The translations under genes and the position numbers were made by a program. Shown here piece after piece: positions 45,041 through 53,518 of a stretch of DNA of 64,000 nt (its first letter is position 1; the number at the start of each line of letters is the position of its first letter). The notes beneath the pieces were generated by a model. It was given only the letters and a program-made list of their open reading frames with translations. It ran no database searches and had not been told where the DNA came from. This DNA comes from Janibacter sp. CX7 (GTDB lineage: Bacteria; Actinomycetota; Actinomycetes; Actinomycetales; Dermatophilaceae), in assembly GCF_024362365.1 (NCBI RefSeq), contig NZ_CP101464.1, positions 434,001 to 498,000 of the forward strand, in the 5' to 3' direction.

Positions 45041-45993
45041 GCCTGCTCGAGATCACCCTGCGCTCGCTCGCCTCCCTCGCCGCGGTGCTCGTGCTCCCGC
45101 TCGTCGCCGGCCAGACGGAGCACAAGGTCATGGCGCACATGCAGGGCCGGCTCGGCCCGATGTACGCCGGCGGGTTCCACGGCTGGGCCCAGCTCGTCGC
45201 CGACGGGGTGAAGTTCGTCCAGAAGGAGGACATCACGCCGGCCGCCGCCGACCGCGGCGTCTTCCGCCTCGCGCCGGCCGTGGCGCTCGTGCCCTATGTC
45301 ATCGCCATGGCCCTGCTGCCGATCCACCCCGGGGTCGCCGCCGCTCAGGTGCCGGGCAGCGTCCTCCTCGTGCTCGCCGTGACCGGGGTCGGGGTGCTCG
45401 GCACCCTCATGGCCGGCTGGGCCAGCGCCAACAAGTACGCCCTCGTGGGCGGGATGCGCTCTGCCGCACAGCTGCTCGCCTACGAGCTGCCGCTCGTCCT
45501 GGCCGTCGCCTCGGTGGCCATGGCGGCGGGCACGCTCTCGCTCGCCGGCGTCGTCGAGGCCTGGTCCCCGTGGTGGCTGCTGTGGCAGCTGCCCGGCGCG
45601 ATCGTCTTCCTCGTGGCCGCGACCGCGGAGCTGCAGCGACCCCCCTTCGACGCACCCATCGCCGACAGCGAGGTCGTCATGGGCCCGTGGACGGAGTACA
45701 CGGGGCTGCGCTTCGCCTTCTTCATGCTCGCCGAGTACGCCGGCATGGTCGTCATGGGGCTGCTCTTCGGGATCCTGTGGCTCGGCGGCTGGCAGGGCCC
45801 CTTCGCCGACCACCTCGGCTGGCTGTGGACCCTGCTCAAGGGCGGCCTCGTCGTCCTGCTCATCATCTGGATGCGGGTGTCGTGGCCGCGGCTGCGCGAG
45901 GACCAGCTGCAGCGGCTCGCGTGGACCGTCCTCGTCCCGCTGGCCCTGGCCCAGCTCGCCCTGACCGCCGTGGGAGTGGTGATGACCGCATGA
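45037..45993 (+). CDS. nuoH: NADH-quinone oxidoreductase subunit H, second copy
   Basis: 318 residues, eight to nine helices. [22 protein letters not shown] matches the RxGP region and [19 protein letters not shown] the quinone-loop acidic motif, so the quinone channel entrance looks intact. It lacks the long polar tail of the first copy. ATGA overlap with nuoI2. Confidence 0.94.
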   Translation: MSLLEITLRSLASLAAVLVLPLVAGQTEHKVMAHMQGRLGPMYAGGFHGWAQLVADGVKFVQKEDITPAAADRGVFRLAPAVALVPYVIAMALLPIHPGVAAAQVPGSVLLVLAVTGVGVLGTLMAGWASANKYALVGGMRSAAQLLAYELPLVLAVASVAMAAGTLSLAGVVEAWSPWWLLWQLPGAIVFLVAATAELQRPPFDAPIADSEVVMGPWTEYTGLRFAFFMLAEYAGMVVMGLLFGILWLGGWQGPFADHLGWLWTLLKGGLVVLLIIWMRVSWPRLREDQLQRLAWTVLVPLALAQLALTAVGVVMTA

Positions 45994-46517
45994 GCACCGA
46001 CCGCAGCTTCGTCCCCGGGCTCGTCAAGGGCATGGCGACGACCGCCCGCCAGATGATGCGGCCGCCCCACACCGCGGAGTACCCCGACGTCGCGCCGGAG
46101 CTGCCGGCACGCTCCCGCGGGGTCATCGCGCTCGTCGAGAGCAACTGCACCTCGTGCATGCTCTGCGCCCGGGAGTGCCCCGACTGGTGCATCCACATCG
46201 ACTCGCACAAGGAGGAGGTCCCCCCGGCGAGCGAAGGGGGGCGCGCCCGCCAGCGCAATGTCCTCGACCGCTTCGACATCGATTTTTCGCTGTGCATGTA
46301 CTGCGGCATCTGCATCGAGGTCTGCCCCTTCGACGCGCTCTTCTGGAGCCCGCAGTTCGAGTACGCCGAGACCGACATCCGCGACCTGCTCCACGACAAG
46401 GAGCGCCTCGGCCAGTGGGCCGCCGACGTCCCGGCCCCGCCGGAGCTCGACCCCGCCGCCGCCGAGGCCCCCGAGGTGAGCGCCGCCAACAAGCCGGCGC
46501 GCAAGGGGCGCCGATGA
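45990..46517 (+). CDS. nuoI: NADH-quinone oxidoreductase subunit I, second copy
   Basis: 175 residues with two 4Fe-4S sets: Cys53/56/59/63 and Cys102/105/108/112; an extra Cys (67) follows the first set. With no NuoEFG in the cluster, this ferredoxin-like subunit is the natural electron entry point. The Ala/Pro/Glu tail is cluster specific. ATGA overlap with nuoJ2. Confidence 0.94.
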   Translation: MSTDRSFVPGLVKGMATTARQMMRPPHTAEYPDVAPELPARSRGVIALVESNCTSCMLCARECPDWCIHIDSHKEEVPPASEGGRARQRNVLDRFDIDFSLCMYCGICIEVCPFDALFWSPQFEYAETDIRDLLHDKERLGQWAADVPAPPELDPAAAEAPEVSAANKPARKGRR

Positions 46518-47020
46518 CGGGCCTCGACCTCGCCTTCGCCGCGACCGGTCTCATCACGGCGGCGGCCGCGGCCCTGGCCGTGACGACCCGTCAGGTGGTC
46601 CACGCCGCGCTGTGGCTCGTCGTCGCCCTCCTCGGGCTCGCCGGCTGCTACCTCGTCCTCGGCGCCGAGCTCGTCGCCCTCGTCCAGGTGCTCGTCTACG
46701 TCGGCGCCGTCGTCGTGCTCGTCATCGTCGCGCTCATGCTCACCCGGGCCCCGATCGGGCCGCGCACCGAGCACTCGACGAGCCGTGCCCACCGGCTGCT
46801 CGCCGCGCTCGTCGGCGCCGGCACCGGCGGCCTGCTCGTCGCGGTGCTGCTGCCGATCGCGGTGCCCACGCAGGTCCGCCCCGGCGGCACCGACGAGCTC
46901 GCCCGGCAGATCTTCTCGACCTGGGTGTGGCCCTTCGAGCTGCTCTCGCTGCTGCTGCTCGCGGCGCTCGTCGGGGCCTTCGCCGTCGCCGGACTGACGA
47001 CCGACCGGGAGCGCCGATGA
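46514..47020 (+). CDS. nuoJ: NADH-quinone oxidoreductase subunit J, second copy
   Basis: 168 residues, five helices; [21 protein letters not shown] is the family helix with the central Tyr-Val-Gly-Ala. It lacks the long tail of the first copy. ATGA overlap on both sides. Confidence 0.92.
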   Translation: MTGLDLAFAATGLITAAAAALAVTTRQVVHAALWLVVALLGLAGCYLVLGAELVALVQVLVYVGAVVVLVIVALMLTRAPIGPRTEHSTSRAHRLLAALVGAGTGGLLVAVLLPIAVPTQVRPGGTDELARQIFSTWVWPFELLSLLLLAALVGAFAVAGLTTDRERR

Positions 47021-47316
47021 TCCACAGCGCCGGTCCCTACCTGCTCGCGAGCGTCCTCGTCGCGCTCGGTGTCTACGGCATCCTCGCCCGGCGCCATGCC
47101 GTGCTCGTCCTCGTCGGCGCCGAGCTCGTCCTCGCCGGTGGTGGGTTGCTGCTCGTCACCGCCGGGGCCCTGGGCAACGACGCGACCTGGTCGGGCCAGG
47201 TCCTCGCCCTCTTCGTCATCACCATCGCCGCCGCCGAGGTCGTCCTCGCCCTCGCCGTCATCGTCGCCGCCTACCGCCGGCGCGGCCACATCGACCTCGC
47301 GCAGGACGCCGAGTGA
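47017..47316 (+). CDS. nuoK: NADH-quinone oxidoreductase subunit K, second copy
   Basis: 99 residues, three helices. GAELVLAGGGLLLV retains the first conserved membrane Glu and AAAEVVLALAVIVAAYRRRG the second, as in active antiporter-like subunits. TGATG junction with nuoL2. Confidence 0.92.
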   Translation: MIHSAGPYLLASVLVALGVYGILARRHAVLVLVGAELVLAGGGLLLVTAGALGNDATWSGQVLALFVITIAAAEVVLALAVIVAAYRRRGHIDLAQDAE

Positions 47317-49160
47317 TGGCCTGGTCCCTCGTCGTGCTGCCCCTGGCCGCAGCGGTGCTCACCTTCCTCGTCGGACGCAGCGGGCCGCTGTCCGCCCTCA
47401 CCGGCGTCGCCGGAGGCGTGGGCACGCTCGTGCTGTCCGTCATCGCGCTCGCCGGCGCACCCGCGGGGGTGCGGGGCGCCCCCTTCGCCGAGGAGCACGC
47501 CACCGGACCGGGCCTCGTCATGGGCGGCACCGACCTCCCGCTGGGTCTGGGCCTGTCGGCGACGAGCGCCTTCCTCGTCCTCGTCGTCGCCCTCGTCACC
47601 GCGCTCGTGCAGGCCTATGCCGCGTGGTACCTCGCCGACGACGACCGGCGCGGCGCCTTCCACGCGACCGTCGCCCTCTTCAGCGCCGCGATGGTGCTCG
47701 TCGTCCTCTCCGCCGACCTGCTCCTCACGGTCGTCGGCTGGGAGGTGATGGGCTGGTGCTCCTACCTGCTCATCGGCCACTGGTCGCGTCGCGAGCGGCC
47801 GCGGCGGGCCGCCCACGCGGCCTTCATGGTCACGCGGGTCGCCGACATCGGGCTGCTGCTCGGCACCGCCGTGCTCGTCGCGGGCGCCGGCACGACCGCC
47901 CGCGCCGACGTCATCGACCACTGGACCTCCGCCGCGGCCGACCCGACCGCCCGCTCGATCGCCCTCGTCCTCGTCGTCGTCGGGGTGCTCGGCAAGTCCG
48001 CGCAGATCCCCTTCCACCACTGGCTGCTCGACGCCATGGAGGGCCCCACCCCCGCCTCCGCACTCATCCACGCGGCGACGATGGTCGCCGCCGGCACCGT
48101 CGTGCTGACCCAGCTGCTCCCGCTGCTGCTGCGCTCCGACCCGGCCCGGGCGCTCCTCGGCCTCTCGGTCGCCGCGACGATGCTGCTCGCCGCCCTGTGC
48201 GCGCTCGTCGAGCCCGACCTCAAGCGGCTGCTCGCGTGGTCGACGATCAGCCAGGTGGGCGTCATGCTCGCGCCGCTCGCGGCCGCCGGCAGCGGCCCGA
48301 CGGCCGGCGCCGCCCTCGGGCACCTCTATGGCCACGCGATCTTCAAGGCGCTGCTCTTCCTCACCGTCGGCTGGCTCGCCACGACGCGTGGCTCGACCGC
48401 CGCGCGTGCCCTCGTCGGCAGCGGACGGGCCCACCCCGTCGGGCTCGCCGCGTGGGCTGCCGGTCTCGTCTCCCTCGCGGGCATCCCGCTCGTCCTCGGC
48501 GGCCTGACCAAGGAGCACGTCATCGCCGCCGTCGGGAGCGACGTCGGCAGCCGCGGCCCGGTCGCCGCGATCGTGCTCGTCGCTCTGCTCGCGACGACGG
48601 TCGTCACCGCGGCCTACGCCACCCGCGCCCTGCTCGTCGTCGCCCTCGGCGACGAGGGCCGGGTGCGCGACCGGGCGGTCATGCCGACCGCGGTGGCCGG
48701 GATCCTGCTCGTGCTCACCGCCGCCAGCATCCTCGGTGGCTTGGCCCTCGGGCCCCGGCTGCCCGACGCCGGGCACGTCCCGCTCGCGCTCTTCGCCGTC
48801 GTCCTCGTGCTCGTCGTCGCCGGCATCGCGCTCGGCTGGCTGCTCCACGCCTCCGGGTGGCAGCAGCGGCTCGTCACCGGCCGCCTCGGTGGCCTCGTCG
48901 GCGCCGGCCTCGGGGCCGACCGGGCCCAGCGCGCGGTCGTCGCCCGGCCGGTCACCGCTCTCGCCGGGCTCGTCGCCTTCCTCGACCGCGGCGTCGTCGA
49001 CACCTATGTGCGCGCCGCCGCCTGGGGCGTGCTCGGCGCGAGCGGTGTCGGCACCGAGGCCCACCGTCGCGCCCGGCCGGCCAACGGCCTCGCCCTGCTC
49101 GGTGGGGGCCTGCTGCTCGTCGCCGTCGTCACCGCCCTCGTCCTGCTGGGGGACTCGTGA
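47316..49160 (+). CDS. nuoL: NADH-quinone oxidoreductase subunit L, second copy
   Basis: 614 residues. VVGWEVMGWCSYLLIGHW keeps the essential Glu and GKSAQIPFHHWLLDAMEGPTP the Lys; LLAWSTISQVGVMLAPL follows. Proton-pumping residues therefore look intact. ATG 47316 is chosen over GTG 47313 by analogy with the TGATG junctions elsewhere. The nuoM2 GTG overlaps its stop. Confidence 0.93.
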   Translation: MAWSLVVLPLAAAVLTFLVGRSGPLSALTGVAGGVGTLVLSVIALAGAPAGVRGAPFAEEHATGPGLVMGGTDLPLGLGLSATSAFLVLVVALVTALVQAYAAWYLADDDRRGAFHATVALFSAAMVLVVLSADLLLTVVGWEVMGWCSYLLIGHWSRRERPRRAAHAAFMVTRVADIGLLLGTAVLVAGAGTTARADVIDHWTSAAADPTARSIALVLVVVGVLGKSAQIPFHHWLLDAMEGPTPASALIHAATMVAAGTVVLTQLLPLLLRSDPARALLGLSVAATMLLAALCALVEPDLKRLLAWSTISQVGVMLAPLAAAGSGPTAGAALGHLYGHAIFKALLFLTVGWLATTRGSTAARALVGSGRAHPVGLAAWAAGLVSLAGIPLVLGGLTKEHVIAAVGSDVGSRGPVAAIVLVALLATTVVTAAYATRALLVVALGDEGRVRDRAVMPTAVAGILLVLTAASILGGLALGPRLPDAGHVPLALFAVVLVLVVAGIALGWLLHASGWQQRLVTGRLGGLVGAGLGADRAQRAVVARPVTALAGLVAFLDRGVVDTYVRAAAWGVLGASGVGTEAHRRARPANGLALLGGGLLLVAVVTALVLLGDS

Positions 49161-50647
49161 TCGGCCTCGCCTGCGTCCTGCCGCTGCTCCTCGGTGCCGT
49201 CCTGCTCGGCGCCGGCACGGAGATGAGCGCCCGGCTCGCCGCCCGCATCGGTCTGGCCGGCGCCCTCGTCACCGCGGCCCTCGTCGTCGTCGCCTGGAGC
49301 AGTCACGCCGTCGTCGACATCGCCTGGCTGCCCGCCCTCGACCTGCGCATCCACCTCGGGCTCGACGGCATCAGCGGGCCGCTCGCCCTCCTCGCCGCCG
49401 TCGTCACCGCTGCGGCCTGCACGACCGCCCTCGGTGACGCGCCGCGCGGGGGCAGCGCCGCGACCTTCGTCGGCACCCTGCTCATCACCCTCGGCGGGGC
49501 GATCGGCACCTTCGCGGCGCGCGACGCACTGCTCTTCGTCGTCGCCTTCGAGCTCGTGCTCGTGCCGATGTGGGTGCTCATCACCCGCTTCGGCGACGAC
49601 CGCGACCCGGTGGCCCGCCGCGAGGCCGGCGCCCGCTTCGTCCTCTACACCGGGCTCGGCTCGACGCTCCTGCTCCTCGGGGTGCTGCTGCTCGTCTCCC
49701 AGTCGGGCACCGGTGACCTCGGCACGCTCGGCGCCGCCCACGGCCGGGGTCTGTCGACCGGCGTGCAGGTGGCCGTCGCCGTGCTGCTCACCCTCGGCCT
49801 CGCGATCAAGGTGCCCGTGTGGCCGCTGCACTCGTGGCTGCCCATGGCGCACACGACGGCACCGACCGCCGGCTCGATGGTGCTCGCCGCCGTGCTGCTC
49901 AAGATGGGCACCTACGGCCTCGTGCGGCTCCCCCTGGCTGCCGTGCCCGAGGGCTTCGCCCGGGTCGCGCCAGTGCTCGCCGTCTGCGGCGCCATCGGCA
50001 TCATCTGGGGCGGGCTCGTCTGCCTCGTCGAGCGCGAGCTCAAGCGGCTCATCGCCTGGTCGTCCATCGCGCACATGGGCTTCGTCGCCCTGGCGCTCGC
50101 CTCGGGCACCGACACCGGTGTCGCCGCCGCGCTCTACGCCAACCTCGCGCACGGCGTCATCTCCGCACTGCTCTTCCTCGTGGTCGGCGGGCTCAAGCAC
50201 CGCTGGGGCGACGACCTCCTCGACACGGCGCGGACCCCCCTTCGCGAGGAGGCGCCGGTCACCGGGCTGCTCCTCGTCACCGGCCTGGCCGCCGGGCTGG
50301 GGCTGCCCGGCCTCGCCGGCTTCTGGGGCGAGATCATGGCCGTCGTCGCCGCGCTCTCGCCCGCCGACGGCCGCCCTGGGCCGCTCTTCGTCGGGTGCGC
50401 GGTCGTCGCGGCCGTCGGTGCGGCCCTCGCCGCCGCATACTCCCTGCGCGTCGCCCGGCTCGTCTGGCTCGGCGAGGGCAGCGGGGCGCCGGACGCCCCG
50501 ACGCCGGCCGAGCGGCGCGCGGAGCTGCCCGTCACCGATCTCGTGCCCGGTGCCGTCCTCGCCCTCGCGGTCGTCGCCCTCGGCGTCGCGCCGGGGCTCG
50601 TCCTCGCCGTGACCGACCCGGCCCTCGCCGCGGTGGTGACCCGATGA
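49157..50647 (+). CDS. nuoM: NADH-quinone oxidoreductase subunit M, second copy
   Basis: 496 residues, about 64 shorter than the first copy, mostly in the C-terminal loop. VVAFELVLVPMWVLIT carries the conserved Glu, IKVPVWPLHSWLPMAHTTAPT the Lys, and KRLIAWSSIAHMGFV is intact. GTG start overlaps nuoL2. Confidence 0.93.
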   Translation: MIGLACVLPLLLGAVLLGAGTEMSARLAARIGLAGALVTAALVVVAWSSHAVVDIAWLPALDLRIHLGLDGISGPLALLAAVVTAAACTTALGDAPRGGSAATFVGTLLITLGGAIGTFAARDALLFVVAFELVLVPMWVLITRFGDDRDPVARREAGARFVLYTGLGSTLLLLGVLLLVSQSGTGDLGTLGAAHGRGLSTGVQVAVAVLLTLGLAIKVPVWPLHSWLPMAHTTAPTAGSMVLAAVLLKMGTYGLVRLPLAAVPEGFARVAPVLAVCGAIGIIWGGLVCLVERELKRLIAWSSIAHMGFVALALASGTDTGVAAALYANLAHGVISALLFLVVGGLKHRWGDDLLDTARTPLREEAPVTGLLLVTGLAAGLGLPGLAGFWGEIMAVVAALSPADGRPGPLFVGCAVVAAVGAALAAAYSLRVARLVWLGEGSGAPDAPTPAERRAELPVTDLVPGAVLALAVVALGVAPGLVLAVTDPALAAVVTR

Positions 50648-52140
50648 GCGCCCCGCAGATCGACGTGGCCGTCGCCGCGCCCGTCCTCGCCCCCGCCGTC
50701 GGGGCCGTGCTCGTCCTCGCGGTCGACGCCCTCGCCCCGCGACGTCGCCTGCCCGCGATCCTGCTGGCGGCCCTCGCGCTCCTCGTCTCGCTCGGTACCG
50801 CTCTCGCCCTGCGCGTACAGGCCTCCGGGGGCGGCGAGGTCACGACCCTGTGCCGGCCCGGGGACCCTGCCATGAGCCTCACCCCGCCGCCGGGCACGCA
50901 GGCGAGCGAGTGCCTGCTGCGGGTGAGCCAGTCGGGTGCACTGCTCCAGGCGCTCGCCGGCGCGGCCGGTCTCGCCGTGCTCGTCCTGCTCGCCCGGCAG
51001 CGTGGCGTGCCCTCGCTCGAGGACGGCACGACCCACCGCCCCGACGGCGTCGTCGAGGCCGCGTTGCTCCTGGCGACCGTCACCGGCGCGTGCACCGTCT
51101 CGGTCGCGCACGACCTCGGCACCTGGCTCGTCGGCCTCGAGCTGGCCACGCTGCCCATCGTCGCGCTCGCGGTCCTGCGCGGCGGGCGCGACAGCGGGGC
51201 GATGCAGCTGGTGACGACGTCCGTCGCGAGCTTCGCCGTGGCGGTCGTCGGCGCCGGGCTGTGGGTCACCGCGACCGGGAGCCTGCGCCTGAGCGGGGTC
51301 GCCTCGTGGGCGGCCGGTCAGACGGGGGAGACCCGCGCCGTGCTGACCCTCGCGGTCGTCCTGCTCCTCGCGGCCGTCGGCTTCAAGCTCTCGCTCGTGC
51401 CCTTCCACGCCTGGGCGCCGGCGACCTATCCCCGCGCCGGGCTCGAGGTGGCGATGCTCCTCGCGGGCGTCTCGACTGTCGCCGCCGTCGGTGGGCTCGT
51501 CGCCGTCACCGACGGTGCAGCCAGCGTGCGCGCGGCCGCGACCCCGGCCTTCGGCGTGCTCGCCGTCGTCTCCATGATCGGGGGTGCGGTGCTCGCGCTC
51601 GGGGCGAGCGACCCCCTTCGCCTCATCGCCTGGTCCGGGGTCACCCAGGGCGGCTGGATCCTCGCCCCGCTCGTTGCCGGCGACACCTTCGCCGCCGTCG
51701 GCTACCTCGCCGTCTACGTCGTCGCGGTCGTCGCCGCCCTGGCCGTCGTCGCCGCCTTGTCGGTCGACGGTCCGCGACGCCTCGACGACGACCGCGGGCT
51801 GCTGCGCCGCCGGCCCGTGCACGCCGCCGTCCTCACCCTCGCGCTGCTCACGATGGCCGGCCTGCCGCCGGGCGTCGCCGGCCTGCTCGCCAAGGTCATG
51901 GCGCTGCGCCCCCTCGCCACCGAGGGCCTGTGGTGGGTGGCTCTGCCGGCCGTCGTCGCCGCGGTCATCGGCCTGGCCGTCTACCTGCGCTGGGTGGCGC
52001 TCGTGCTGCAGCCCGGCGACGAGCACCGGCCGCCCGAGCGGACCGATCGGACCGCGACCGTCGTCGCCGTCGTCACCGGGGTCGTGCTGCTCGCCGCCAC
52101 CCTCGTGCCCGTCCTGCTGCTGGGGACGGGAACGCCGTGA
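50644..52140 (+). CDS. nuoN: NADH-quinone oxidoreductase subunit N, second copy
   Basis: 498 residues. WLVGLELATLPIVALAVLRGG (Glu), AAVGFKLSLVPFHAWAPATYP (Lys) and LRLIAWSGVTQGGWILAPL identify NuoN. An extracytoplasmic loop of about 35 residues with two Cys (TTLCRPGDP and SECLLRV) has no counterpart in the first copy and may form a disulfide. Last gene of the cluster; htpX starts 24 nt later. Confidence 0.93.
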   Translation: MSAPQIDVAVAAPVLAPAVGAVLVLAVDALAPRRRLPAILLAALALLVSLGTALALRVQASGGGEVTTLCRPGDPAMSLTPPPGTQASECLLRVSQSGALLQALAGAAGLAVLVLLARQRGVPSLEDGTTHRPDGVVEAALLLATVTGACTVSVAHDLGTWLVGLELATLPIVALAVLRGGRDSGAMQLVTTSVASFAVAVVGAGLWVTATGSLRLSGVASWAAGQTGETRAVLTLAVVLLLAAVGFKLSLVPFHAWAPATYPRAGLEVAMLLAGVSTVAAVGGLVAVTDGAASVRAAATPAFGVLAVVSMIGGAVLALGASDPLRLIAWSGVTQGGWILAPLVAGDTFAAVGYLAVYVVAVVAALAVVAALSVDGPRRLDDDRGLLRRRPVHAAVLTLALLTMAGLPPGVAGLLAKVMALRPLATEGLWWVALPAVVAAVIGLAVYLRWVALVLQPGDEHRPPERTDRTATVVAVVTGVVLLAATLVPVLLLGTGTP

Positions 52141-52164
52141 CCCCCTGCGAGCGTTGGGGATGAC

Positions 52165-53019
52165 ATGCACAACCACTACAACGGTCTGAAGACCGCCGGC
52201 CTCTTCGGCTCGATCTTCGCGTTGCTCATCCTCGTCGGCTACGCCCTCGCCGGTGCGCGCTACGTGTGGATCTTCGCCCTCATCGGCCTGGCCACGACCG
52301 CCTACAGCTACTGGAACTCCGACAAGCTCGCGATCCGGGCGATGCGTGCCCAGCCCGCCGATCCGCAGCAGTTCCCGCAGATGTACCGCATCGTCGAGGA
52401 GCTCAGCCAGCGCGCCGGGCAGCCGATGCCGCGGCTCTACGTCAGCCCGACCGCCGCGCCCAATGCCTTCGCCACCGGGCGCAACCCCCAGCACGCCGCC
52501 GTGTGCTGCACCGAGGGAATCCTCCAACTGCTCGACGAGCGCGAGCTGCGCGGAGTGCTCGGCCACGAGCTCATGCACGTCTACAACCGCGACATCCTCA
52601 CCGGCTCGGTCGCCGGGGCGATCGCCGGAGTCATCTCCTCCGTCGCCTCGATGGCCCTGTGGTTCGGCGGCGACCGCGACCGCAATCCCATCGCCGGCAT
52701 CGCGGTCGCGCTGCTCGCGCCCATCGCCGCGATGGTCATCCAGATGTCGATCTCGCGCACCCGTGAGTACGACGCCGACGAGGACGGCGCCAGGCTCACC
52801 GGTGACCCGCTCGCTCTGGCCTCGGCCCTGCGCAAGCTCGAGGGCGGCGTGCAGCGCGCGCCGCTCGAGCCGACGCCGCAGCTGCAGAACGCGAGTCACA
52901 TGATGATCGCCAACCCCTTCAGCGCCCGCGACGTGGGCAAGCTCTTCTCGACCCACCCGCCGATGGACCAGCGGATCGCGCGCCTCGAGGGCATGGCCGG
53001 GGGCCACCACCTGCGGTGA
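52165..53019 (+). CDS. htpX: HtpX-type M48 membrane metalloprotease
   Basis: 284 residues. Two N-terminal helices (10-50), zinc motif HELMH (134-138), two further helices (150-200) and the third zinc ligand in EYDADEDGA near residue 210. Family members degrade misfolded membrane proteins. The 24-nt spacing after nuoN2 suggests that it can be transcribed with the cluster. ATG 52165 has GGGGA 5-6 nt upstream. Confidence 0.92.
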   Translation: MHNHYNGLKTAGLFGSIFALLILVGYALAGARYVWIFALIGLATTAYSYWNSDKLAIRAMRAQPADPQQFPQMYRIVEELSQRAGQPMPRLYVSPTAAPNAFATGRNPQHAAVCCTEGILQLLDERELRGVLGHELMHVYNRDILTGSVAGAIAGVISSVASMALWFGGDRDRNPIAGIAVALLAPIAAMVIQMSISRTREYDADEDGARLTGDPLALASALRKLEGGVQRAPLEPTPQLQNASHMMIANPFSARDVGKLFSTHPPMDQRIARLEGMAGGHHLR

Positions 53020-53031
53020 CCCCCGGGTGCA

Positions 53032-53508
53032 TCACATGCGCTGGGCGCCGTCCTTGATCGCGTCGCGGATGCGTGGATAGGTCCCGCAGCGGCAGACATT
53101 GCGGATCGTGTCGAGGTCGGCCTCGGTGATCGCGCGGCCCTCGCGCTGCACCTTGCGCACGAGCGCGACCGCGGCCATGATCTGGCCCGGCTGGCAGTAG
53201 CCGCACTGCGCGACGTCGTGCTCGATCCAGGCCTCCTGCATGGGGTGCAGGTCGCCGTCGACGGTGTCGGCGAGACCCTCGATCGTCGTGACCTCGTCGG
53301 TCTCCTTGATCTGGTCGACGGGCACGGCGCAGGGGTTGAAGGCCTTGCCGTTGATGTGGCTCGTGCAGGCCTTGCAGACGTTGATCCCGCACCCGTACTT
53401 GGGGCCGGTGACCCCGAGGACGTCGCGCAGGACCCAGAGCAGGCGCACGCCCGGCTCGACGTCGACGGTGACCTTTTCGCCGTTGAGGACGAAGGTGTGG
53501 CTGGACAT
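53032..53508 (-). CDS. Molybdenum hydroxylase 2Fe-2S subunit (IorA/CoxS-like)
   Basis: 158 residues. N-terminal plant-type 2Fe-2S cluster Cys40/45/48/60 and C-terminal cluster Cys102/105/139/141 (CGYCQPGQ and CRCG), as in xanthine-oxidase-family small subunits. It transfers electrons from the molybdenum subunit encoded just upstream. No signal peptide, so it may be exported with its Tat-signalled partner. TGAGGAGC ribosome binding site before the ATG. Confidence 0.92.
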   Translation of the reverse strand: MSSHTFVLNGEKVTVDVEPGVRLLWVLRDVLGVTGPKYGCGINVCKACTSHINGKAFNPCAVPVDQIKETDEVTTIEGLADTVDGDLHPMQEAWIEHDVAQCGYCQPGQIMAAVALVRKVQREGRAITEADLDTIRNVCRCGTYPRIRDAIKDGAQRM

Positions 53509-53518
53509 GGCGCGCTCC

